From: Thermotoga sp.
GTDB taxonomy: Bacteria; Thermotogota; Thermotogae; B21-G9
Assembly (NCBI GenBank): GCA_003641545.1
Contig: QNAU01000037.1
Span: 1 to 9,432 of the forward strand
Reading direction: 5' to 3'
Length of the DNA stretch: 9,432 bases
Part shown: piece by piece, positions 1 through 5,402 of the stretch
Layout: each line of letters begins with the position of its first letter
Numbering within the stretch: position 1 is the stretch's first letter
Notes under the pieces: generated by a model
Told to the model about the DNA's origin: nothing
Seen by the model: the letters and a program-made list of their open reading frames with translations, nothing else
The model's database searches: none
Translations under genes and position numbers: made by a program

Positions 1-186
1 TCTTCGTTGAAGGTTCTCGAACTTCTGAAACCCTTCAAGGATTCCATCCTTCTGAATGTCATGAATCAATATCGCCCAATGTACAGAGCACCTGAGTATC
101 CGGAGATAGATAGAAGATTGAGTGTGAAAGAATATACTTATATTTTAGAAAGTGCGTTGGATCTTGGATTCAACGTGATCAATTAG
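1..186 (+). CDS. Radical-SAM protein, PflX-like (C-terminal fragment)
   Basis: The first 61 codons after the window edge are open and end with TAG at 184-186; the 5' part lies outside the window. The visible tail contains MNQYRPMYRAPEYPEIDRR followed by a short helix ending in GFNVIN. The pattern M-x-QY-x-P with A-x-x-(Y/F)-PEI-(N/D)-RR is what I know from the C-terminus of the COG1313 family of radical-SAM proteins related to pyruvate formate-lyase activating enzyme (PflX-like). The Fe-S cluster cysteines (CxxxCxxC) would be near the missing N-terminus, so catalytic competence cannot be judged. The physiological substrate of this family is not firmly established. The stop codon overlaps the stop of the convergent malic enzyme gene. 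Recognition rests on a short tail only and is therefore moderate. Confidence 0.72.
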   Translation, partial: SSLKVLELLKPFKDSILLNVMNQYRPMYRAPEYPEIDRRLSVKEYTYILESALDLGFNVIN

Positions 187-1502
187 AAGCCGGGGAAATC
201 CTTCCTCTCATCGTTCAATCTCTCGATGTATTTTCTGTAAAATTCGCGCAATTTCCTCGTGTGTTTTTCCACCTCTTCACCATCGACCGTTCTTCGTGCC
301 ACCCCATCTTTCATGGCTTGTTCCGCAACTGCCCTCGCCTCTTTTGGATATACATCTGGATGTAAAGGTGTCGGGATGATGTAATCCTCATTCAATTCAT
401 CCTCACCAACACACCCAGCTATAGCTTTTGCAGCCGATATGTTCATGTTCAACGTTATATCACTTGCTCTCACATCGAGTGCTCCTCTGAATATTCCAGG
501 AAATCCGAGAACGTTGTTCATCTGGTTCGGGAAATCGCTCCTTCCTGTTGCAACTATCCTTGCTCCTGCATTCTTTGCCTGTTCGGGCATTATCTCCGGC
601 ACGGGATTCGCCATGGCAAAAACTATCGCGTCTTTCGACATACTTCTGATCATATCCTCATCGACTATTCCACCCACACTGACTCCTATGAAGACATCCG
701 CGGATTTCATTGCATCTCTCAAGCTTCCCCTGAGGTTTCTCACGTTGTATTCGGCAACTTCCATCTTGTATCTGTTCATGTTTTCCTTCCTGTCCCTGTG
801 AATTATACCGGTTCTATCGACGAGGACTATGTCCTGAACACCCACATGTTTCAACATCTTGGCTATGGCTATACCAGCTGCTCCCGCTCCACTTATCACC
901 ACACTTATATCTTCAAATTTCTTTCCTACTATCTTCAGAGCGTTCATGAGCCCAGCGAGTGTTACAACCGCTGTTCCGTGTTGATCATCGTGAAAAACCG
1001 GTATATCGAGTGATTCTTTCAGTTTTTCCTCGATCTCAAAACACCTTGGAGCACTTATATCCTCGAGGTTTATCCCTCCGAATCCCTTGGAAATCAAGCT
1101 CACCGTTTTCACTATCTCGTCGGTGTCTTTGGTATCCACGAGAATGGGAAAAGCATCAACCCCTGCAAGTGCTTTGAACAGAACACATTTTCCTTCCATC
1201 ACGGGCATGCCAGCCCGTACCCCTATATCCCCAAGACCAAGTATGGCGGTTCCATCGGTCACGACAGCAACGGTGTTTGGGATGACGGTGTAATCATCCA
1301 CACTTTCTCCCGAATGTATGGCTCTGCACGGTTCGGCCACCCCCGGAGTGTAAGCAAGACTGAGATCGTAGAAATCCTTGAGGGGAACCTTCGGAATCAC
1401 CTCGATCTTTCCATTCCATGGAAAATTGTTCTTATGATAGATCAAGGCATTCTCCTTCAGTTTTGCTCTCTGATCTTCCGTCAGTTTTTCCACATTTCTC
1501 AT
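183..1502 (-). CDS. NAD(P)-dependent malic enzyme (short bacterial/archaeal type)
   Basis: It catalyses oxidative decarboxylation of malate to pyruvate and CO2 in the cytoplasm. The 439-residue protein has the family motifs in order: YTPGVAEP at 51-58 with the catalytic Tyr51; VTDGTAILGLGDIG at 81-94; MEGKCVLFK at 102-110 with the likely catalytic Lys105; the metal-ligand region LEDIS at 146-150 and FHDDQHGT at 170-177; the Rossmann dinucleotide loop SGAGAAG at 204-210, with Asp229 ending the second strand (suggesting NAD preference); ANPVPE at 298-303; and TGRSDFPNQ-NN at 319-330. There is no C-terminal phosphotransacetylase domain. The ATG at 1500-1502 is preceded at once by GGAAAGGG, too close for a normal ribosome site. 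A GTG at 1491-1493 (residue 4) has better spacing from an AAGGGATGA site and may be the true start. Its own promoter lies at about 1536-1562. Family assignment is very secure; cofactor preference is inference. Confidence 0.95.
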   Translation of the reverse strand: MRNVEKLTEDQRAKLKENALIYHKNNFPWNGKIEVIPKVPLKDFYDLSLAYTPGVAEPCRAIHSGESVDDYTVIPNTVAVVTDGTAILGLGDIGVRAGMPVMEGKCVLFKALAGVDAFPILVDTKDTDEIVKTVSLISKGFGGINLEDISAPRCFEIEEKLKESLDIPVFHDDQHGTAVVTLAGLMNALKIVGKKFEDISVVISGAGAAGIAIAKMLKHVGVQDIVLVDRTGIIHRDRKENMNRYKMEVAEYNVRNLRGSLRDAMKSADVFIGVSVGGIVDEDMIRSMSKDAIVFAMANPVPEIMPEQAKNAGARIVATGRSDFPNQMNNVLGFPGIFRGALDVRASDITLNMNISAAKAIAGCVGEDELNEDYIIPTPLHPDVYPKEARAVAEQAMKDGVARRTVDGEEVEKHTRKLREFYRKYIERLNDERKDFPGF

Positions 1503-1535
1503 CCCTTTCCAATGTTATTTTTCTCACGGGAAGAA

Positions 1536-1562
1536 ATTATAATCAATCTGATGAGTTCTCAA
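1536..1562 (-). promoter_or_regulatory. Promoter of the malic enzyme gene
   Basis: Read on the minus strand, a perfect TATAAT occupies 1541-1536. A TTGAGA hexamer lies at 1562-1557 with a 15-base spacer; an overlapping CTTTGA at 1564-1559 gives a 17-base spacer but a poorer match. Transcription would start near 1530, about 28 bases before the start codon. The -10 box sits in an 8-base palindrome ATTATAAT (1536-1543), so a TATAAT is also readable on the plus strand. Confidence 0.62.
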
Positions 1563-1616
1563 AGAAAAAAATTAAAACCCCATGACAAAGGTTAGTTCAT
1601 TTTGTTGTTGGTCCTC

Positions 1617-1668
1617 CTCCTTGTGTTAAGGATCCCGTAGGGATTCTTAGCACGAGGGAGTTTATTTT
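1617..1668 (+). terminator. Orphan intrinsic-terminator-like hairpin
   Basis: Bases 1619-1636 pair with 1640-1657 around a GTA loop, giving 18 consecutive pairs, with CT/AG extending the stem past one bulged G at 1658. Three pairs are G-U wobbles when the RNA is read on the plus strand (1622-1654, 1626-1650, 1631-1645); the same positions would be A-C mismatches on the minus strand. The stem is followed directly by TTTATTTT. This is the shape of a plus-strand Rho-independent terminator. No plus-strand gene ends just before it: the nearest is 1.4 kb away behind the antisense malic enzyme gene. It may end a small RNA, block antisense read-through, or be left from a lost gene or mobile element. 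Confidence 0.5.
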
Positions 1669-1690
1669 CCTTTGATGCTTCAAGACTATC

Positions 1691-1747
1691 CTAACCTCCT
1701 TTTATCTCGATATATTCTGATATCTTTTCCAACTTTTCTTCATCCAT
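1691..1747 (-). pseudogene. Possible remnant of a gene 3' end (18 codons)
   Basis: On the minus strand an ATG at 1747-1745 opens 18 codons ending GGT TAG at 1691: MDEEKLEKISEYIEIKGG. The frame is also open for eight codons upstream, back to a TAG just before 1771. The composition (charged, amphipathic, Lys/Glu/Ile-rich) looks like the tail of a thermophile protein rather than random sequence, but there is no ribosome binding site of note and I recognise no family. It may be a relic of a gene lost from this spot, a very small protein, or chance. Confidence 0.15.
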
Positions 1748-1777
1748 TATATCCAAATTCCTACCCAACAACTAGTA

Positions 1778-1820
1778 AATATCTTCATGTCCATCTGCGC
1801 TGCGACGCGTGGAAGATATT
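1778..1820. repeat. Inverted repeat with 9-base arms upstream of importer promoter
   Basis: AATATCTTC (1778-1786) and GAAGATATT (1812-1820) are perfect inverted copies separated by 25 bases. The loop is strikingly GC-rich (CTGCGCTGCGACGCG, 1795-1809) within an AT-rich region and can form a small inner stem. The right arm ends inside the -35 box (1819-1824), so the repeat could be a regulator site for the importer operon. Function is inference. Confidence 0.35.
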
Positions 1821-1847
1821 GAAATGATCTCAAATTTAATGTAGAAT
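1819..1847 (+). promoter_or_regulatory. Promoter of the sugar-importer operon
   Basis: TTGAAA at 1819-1824, a 17-base spacer, and TAGAAT at 1842-1847 fit the housekeeping sigma-70 consensus (5 of 6 in each box). Transcription would start near 1854, giving a leader of about 29 bases that holds the ribosome binding site GGGGGG (1871-1876), six bases before the ATG at 1883. Confidence 0.6.
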
Positions 1848-1855
1848 TAACTACA
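1840..1855. promoter_or_regulatory. Candidate repressor operator over the -10 box
   Basis: TGTAG-AATTAA-CTACA is a perfect 5-base inverted repeat around a 6-base centre. It overlaps the -10 box and reaches the predicted start site, the place where a repressor would block transcription. A second overlapping dyad, TTAAT-GTAGA-ATTAA, spans 1836-1850. Sugar-operon repressors of the LacI and ROK families bind such short dyads, but no regulator gene is visible here, so the binding protein cannot be named. Confidence 0.35.
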
Positions 1856-1882
1856 ACAATACTTTAAAATGGGGGGATAATT

Positions 1883-3094
1883 ATGAGAAAGGTTCTATTT
1901 TTGCTCCTCATCTTGGTGTTCAGTACCTTAGTTCTCGCAAAACCTACGTTGGTTATAGTTTCCAGGCTTTGGACACCACCCACAGAAAAAGAATTCATAA
2001 TCAATGAAGTTATCAAACCATTTGAAGAAAAGTACAACTGCAACGTTGAATTTAAAACAATGGATGATGAATCCATTTTGAAACAGGTTGAACTTCAAGA
2101 AAAAACTGGAAATGTCACAACAGATGTAGTGATAGTTTACTGTGCCAAGATGCCGGAATGGGTGGATAAGGGTTATGTTGTGGATCTGACTCCTTACGTA
2201 TCTAAATGGACCGACAGAACATTTTCCAAGGGATTCGACAGTATGACAGTGTTCGCTGGGAAGAGATACTTCCTCCCAATAGGTGCGGATGTTTATCTAA
2301 CCTTGATAAACAAGAAAGCTTTAAAGTATAAACCGGAAAACGTTGATGTTCAAGATCTCACCTGGGAAGGCTTAGCCGATTGGGCACTCGCGGTTGCAGA
2401 AGGTGAAGGTGAGGGTAAATTCGCCGTTACCGGTGTGCCGATGAAATCTTTCATATATCAAGCAGGTGCTGTCATACTTTCCTATGGAGGACATTGGCCT
2501 AACCTTGACAATCCTGGAGCCATGGCAGGATTTTATCTACTTGCCAAAATGAAGGATGCATTTGCACCAGGTGTTAAGAGTTATGATGACACGAGACCGC
2601 CGATGAAGAGAGAGGAAACCTGGATGACCGTTGCACATTGTGCAAGAGTTGGAGAGGTTTACAAGAGCAATCCAGCGCAATTCATTGTTGCTCCTGCCCC
2701 GAAGGGACCGGCTGGGAGAGGTTCGGTTGCAGGAACAAGTGGTCTTGCCATAGTTAAAGGAACAAAGAACTTCGATCTTGCCTTGAAATTCCTCGAATAC
2801 ATAACCAGCCCAGAGATGATGGTCAAGGTTAGCAAAGGAACTGGTGGATTTATACCAACAGTTGATGAAGCCATCAATTACCTTGGTACTTCACCGGAAG
2901 ATGAGGTTATAGCCAAGGCGATAAAGGTCCTTCAAAATGGCGTTCTTGCATACATAGAACCAATATGGAAAGATTGGGGACAGGTGAAACTCGTCTATGA
3001 TGAAATATTTAAGAACATGATACTTGAAAAGGGACAACTTGATCCAGAATACCTTGAAATGATGCAACTGAAGATAGACGCGCAAAGGAAATGA
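1883..3094 (+). CDS. Sugar ABC transporter, extracellular solute-binding protein (family 1)
   Basis: This is the periplasmic substrate-capturing part of the importer encoded by the next three genes. The 403-residue protein starts with a classical signal peptide (MRKV, a hydrophobic core, then LVLA before Lys20), probably cut after Ala19. There is no lipobox cysteine at the cleavage site, so it is expected to be free in the periplasm or toga space. The mature part has the MalE-type two-lobe layout: IINEVIKPFEEKYNCNVEF (39-57), then DVVIVYCAKMPEWVDKGYVVDL (81-102) in the first lobe, and a late segment with GTSGLAIVKGTKNFDLALKFLEYITSPE typical of family 1 binding proteins. Trp30, Trp93 and several aromatic residues could stack on a sugar. 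Mature Cys53 and Cys87 might form a disulfide, which is speculative. The substrate cannot be deduced: no hydrolase gene lies nearby. The start is fixed by a strong GGGGGG site and the signal peptide. Confidence 0.92.
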   Translation: MRKVLFLLLILVFSTLVLAKPTLVIVSRLWTPPTEKEFIINEVIKPFEEKYNCNVEFKTMDDESILKQVELQEKTGNVTTDVVIVYCAKMPEWVDKGYVVDLTPYVSKWTDRTFSKGFDSMTVFAGKRYFLPIGADVYLTLINKKALKYKPENVDVQDLTWEGLADWALAVAEGEGEGKFAVTGVPMKSFIYQAGAVILSYGGHWPNLDNPGAMAGFYLLAKMKDAFAPGVKSYDDTRPPMKREETWMTVAHCARVGEVYKSNPAQFIVAPAPKGPAGRGSVAGTSGLAIVKGTKNFDLALKFLEYITSPEMMVKVSKGTGGFIPTVDEAINYLGTSPEDEVIAKAIKVLQNGVLAYIEPIWKDWGQVKLVYDEIFKNMILEKGQLDPEYLEMMQLKIDAQRK

Positions 3095-3100
3095 AAAACA

Positions 3101-3125
3101 AGGGGTGCCTTCGGGCGCCCCTTTT
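3101..3125 (+). terminator. UUCG-capped terminator/attenuator after binding-protein gene
   Basis: AGGGGTGCC (3101-3109) pairs with GGCGCCCCT (3114-3122), including one G-U pair, around the exceptionally stable C(UUCG)G loop, and is followed by TTTT. It begins six bases after the binding-protein stop codon. In sugar ABC operons such a hairpin commonly ends most transcripts, or protects the upstream mRNA from 3' exonucleases, so the binding protein is made in excess over the permeases. The U tract is short (four bases), which favours partial termination with read-through into the permease genes. Confidence 0.75.
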
Positions 3126-3146
3126 GATATTACACATTTTAAAAGT

Positions 3147-3162
3147 GGGGGTATAATTTATT
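3147..3162 (+). promoter_or_regulatory. Ribosome binding site that defines an ATT start
   Basis: GGGGG at 3147-3151 is followed after eight bases by ATT at 3160-3162. The whole segment 3136-3168 closely resembles the binding-protein leader 1861-1893: both read A-(C/T)-TTTAAAA, then a G-run, then ATAATT, then the start codon and AGA. The ATG of the first copy aligns with the ATT of the second. An in-frame TAA at 3154-3156 excludes any earlier start. Confidence 0.6.
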
Positions 3163-4035
3163 AGAAGGGCAAATACCTGGAAACATGCCATTCCTTACAT
3201 ATTAATAGTTCCTACCATTGTTTATTATTCCATTTTTTGGCTGGGTCCTGTTGTTACAGCTTATGTTTTGAGTTTTCAAGATGACAAGGGAAATTTCACC
3301 TTGGGGAACTATCTGTACATCTTCAGCGATCCATATTTCATAAGGGCTGTAATCAATACAGGGATATTCGTTGCCATATCTGTCACCTTGGAATTCATTG
3401 TTGCCATGGTGTTGGCTCTATTGATAAACAAGAAATTCAGAGGAGCCAGCATATTCTTAGCAATTGCACTGATCCCTATGACCTTACCGCCGGTTGCCGT
3501 TGGTGCGATGTGGTCAAGTGCATTTGCTCAGAATGGATGGATGAACAGTATCCTTTACAAACTTGGCTTGATAACTGCAGAAGGAAAGATACCTTTTCTC
3601 GCAGGGACTGAATGGCAATCGTTGATGCTGATCATCATGATTGATGCGTGGCAAGTTATACCATTTATGATGATCATATTGCTTGCCGGATTGCAAAATC
3701 TACCAAAGGAAAGCATAGAAGCTGGATATATATTTGGTGCCTCACGATTCACCGTTTTAAGAAAGATAACGATGCCCATGATGAAACCAAGTATACAAAC
3801 CGCATTGATCTTGAGGATAATAGCTGCCCTCCAAGTTTGGCTGATCATAGTCATGATATACGGGTTCAGGAGAATCCCCGTTTTGGTTGAAGAGGTGGTG
3901 TACTACAACGAGATTGTTCTCGGATATTATCGTGTTGCCCTGGCTTACTCCGTGATCGTTTCCATAATCGTTTCCATAGTTGCAATTATATATTTGAAAG
4001 TTTCAGGTGCATTTGAAAGGGGTTCCGAACAATGA
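3160..4035 (+). CDS. Sugar ABC transporter permease, MalF/UgpA type (apparent ATT start)
   Basis: One of the two membrane subunits that form the sugar channel. From the ATT at 3160 the product is 291 residues, the normal size for this family, starting (M/I)RRANTWKHAIPYILIVP. The first membrane helix (about residues 10-33) is typical for MalF-type permeases and lies entirely before the first conventional start codon, the TTG at 3268, so a protein from that TTG would lack it. No in-frame ATG, GTG or TTG exists between the TAA at 3154 and 3268; a CTG lies within the helix. The cytoplasmic EAA coupling loop is present near residues 182-209 (PKESIEAGYIFGAS then ITMPMMKP), which contacts the ATPase. 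About five further hydrophobic segments follow. The stop TGA overlaps the next gene's ATG (ATGA at 4032-4035), implying translational coupling. The start codon may be a true rare AUU, a point mutation of ATG, or a sequencing error. Confidence 0.85.
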   Translation: MRRANTWKHAIPYILIVPTIVYYSIFWLGPVVTAYVLSFQDDKGNFTLGNYLYIFSDPYFIRAVINTGIFVAISVTLEFIVAMVLALLINKKFRGASIFLAIALIPMTLPPVAVGAMWSSAFAQNGWMNSILYKLGLITAEGKIPFLAGTEWQSLMLIIMIDAWQVIPFMMIILLAGLQNLPKESIEAGYIFGASRFTVLRKITMPMMKPSIQTALILRIIAALQVWLIIVMIYGFRRIPVLVEEVVYYNEIVLGYYRVALAYSVIVSIIVSIVAIIYLKVSGAFERGSEQ

Positions 4036-5387
4036 ATCGAAATCTCATTTTGAGCAGAAAATGGAGGAAGTACGTATCAGGCACCCTATTCTACATAGTA
4101 GTTCTTGGAATAGCGCTGATAATACTCATACCAATATATTTCTTATTCACCATATCTTTAATGTCCGATCAGGAAGCATACGATTGGCCCATAAGATTTT
4201 TTCCATCTTTTGTAAATGAATTCGTTCTTCAGGAAGCATCAACGCCGGACAAAGGTTATCTTCTGAGCGTTTACAGTCATTCCAAGGGTATATACGTTCC
4301 ACTGTGTGAATCCAAGGACTTGGATACGATCGTGAAGAAGGCCAAGCTCAAGACAAACAGCTCCATACCAAAGGAGCTGTTGAAACGTAAAATAGATGAA
4401 CTAAAAGATATTATGGAGAAGAACAAGGAAGATATAGAAAGATTGAGATCAAAGATGACCCCATACCTTGAAAAACTCGAAAGGCTGAACGGCAGGATAT
4501 CAAGAATCCTCTCTGAGGTCAACAAATACAACAAGAAACTGAAATTAGCTGAAAGGGCAGGAATGAAAGATGCTGTTCAGGCGATCCTGCAAAAACTCAA
4601 ATCCTTGAATGAAGAATTGGGTGAACTGAAGGAAGAAGCAAAGAAGGTGTCCGAAAAGATCACCCTGTTGAATCAAGACCTGATACCAATAACTTCTGTC
4701 AAATTCACCATATCGAAGAACATATTCGAAAATTATATAACATTCTTCAAAGTTACAAACGATTCCATTCCTGCCCTCATTAGGAGCATACAGGTTGCAC
4801 TTTTGACCATAGCTATATCGTTGAGTATAGGTGGACTGGCTGGTTATGCTTTCGCGAGGTATTACTTTAGAGGAAAGAATCTGCTGAAACTGAGTGTTCT
4901 GTTTGTCAGGATGTTTCCAGGGGTTTCGATAGCCATGCCCATGGTTATAATACTGGCAAAGATGGGTTTCTATGATAAACCACTTGGTCTCTCTTTGGTT
5001 TATTCTGTTGGACAGATAGGTATGACGACCTGGATAACTGCAAGTATATTCATGGGGATACCGGTGGAATTGGAAGAGGCAGCACAAATATTCGGATGCT
5101 CAAAGTGGGGAGCATTCTTTCATGTGACACTCCCACTTGCACTTCCAGGACTCGCGGCAAGTGCAATGTACGCATTCATAGGGAGTTGGTCCGAAACAGC
5201 GCAAGCCATCATACTGACACAATTTAATCCGACATTCCCTGTGGTGGTATATCAAACCTTAGTTGGAGCAAAAGGTCTGGTCAATTTAGTTGCAGCCGGA
5301 GGTGTTACGATGGCGCTCCCAGCGATAATCTTCACACTCATAATCAGAAGATACATACTTCAAATGTGGGGTGGTGTAACGGTATGA
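4032..5387 (+). CDS. Sugar ABC transporter permease, MalG type, with coiled-coil insertion
   Basis: Second channel subunit. At 451 residues it is far longer than the roughly 270-300 usual for MalG-type permeases. Residues 1-45 hold the N-terminal cytoplasmic tail and first membrane helix (about 17-43). The normal family sequence resumes near residue 222 (KFTISKNIFENYITFFK, then the helix starting about 248). Between them, in the loop expected outside the cytoplasmic membrane, sits an insertion of about 160 residues. Residues 117-170 show unbroken a/d heptads (L117, I121, L124, M128, N131, I135, L138, M142, Y145, L149, L152, I156, I159, V163, Y166, L170), and 182-217 show a second run (V182, I185, L189, L192, L196, L199, A203, V206, I210, L213, L217). 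A break at about 173-180 suggests a helical hairpin. The EAA loop is intact (VELEEAAQIFGCSKWG then LPLALP, 345-372). No frameshift or reading-frame break marks the insertion. It is coupled to the upstream permease by the ATGA overlap. The role of the insertion is unknown. Confidence 0.92.
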   Translation: MNRNLILSRKWRKYVSGTLFYIVVLGIALIILIPIYFLFTISLMSDQEAYDWPIRFFPSFVNEFVLQEASTPDKGYLLSVYSHSKGIYVPLCESKDLDTIVKKAKLKTNSSIPKELLKRKIDELKDIMEKNKEDIERLRSKMTPYLEKLERLNGRISRILSEVNKYNKKLKLAERAGMKDAVQAILQKLKSLNEELGELKEEAKKVSEKITLLNQDLIPITSVKFTISKNIFENYITFFKVTNDSIPALIRSIQVALLTIAISLSIGGLAGYAFARYYFRGKNLLKLSVLFVRMFPGVSIAMPMVIILAKMGFYDKPLGLSLVYSVGQIGMTTWITASIFMGIPVELEEAAQIFGCSKWGAFFHVTLPLALPGLAASAMYAFIGSWSETAQAIILTQFNPTFPVVVYQTLVGAKGLVNLVAAGGVTMALPAIIFTLIIRRYILQMWGGVTV

Positions 5388-5402
5388 AAAGAGGGGATAA
5401 GA

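Larger units (their letters stand above)
1503..1882. other. Long intergenic regulatory region
   Basis: This 380-base stretch between the divergently transcribed malic enzyme and sugar-importer genes has no convincing complete gene. It contains, in order: the malic enzyme promoter; an A-rich stretch at 1561-1578; a strong plus-strand hairpin with U-rich tail (1617-1668); a short minus-strand open frame (1691-1747) that may be a gene remnant; an inverted repeat with 9-base arms (1778-1820); and the importer promoter with a candidate operator (1819-1855). A 7-base complementarity between AGGTTAG (1589-1595) and CTAACCT (1691-1697) could close a larger structure around the hairpin. No tRNA, rRNA or known riboswitch was recognised. 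Confidence 0.6.

Noticed and set aside
1883..1945. Lipoprotein signal on the sugar-binding protein
   Set aside because: The region before Lys20 reads LVLA with no following cysteine, so the lipobox is absent and ordinary signal peptidase I cleavage is expected.
3129..3157. ATTACA-N17-TATAAT resembling a promoter between the attenuator and the permease gene
   Set aside because: Transcription would begin near 3164, after the ribosome site and the ATT start, so it could not express the full permease. The TATAAT is better explained as part of the duplicated leader.
3268..4035. Permease starting at TTG 3268
   Set aside because: It would remove the whole first membrane helix, which is clearly encoded upstream in the same frame and typical of the family, and there is no ribosome site before it.
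4545..5087. Open minus-strand frame of 180 codons inside the MalG-type permease
   Set aside because: Its translation is unlike any folded protein, it has no ribosome site, and it is fully antisense to a conserved gene; a shadow frame.
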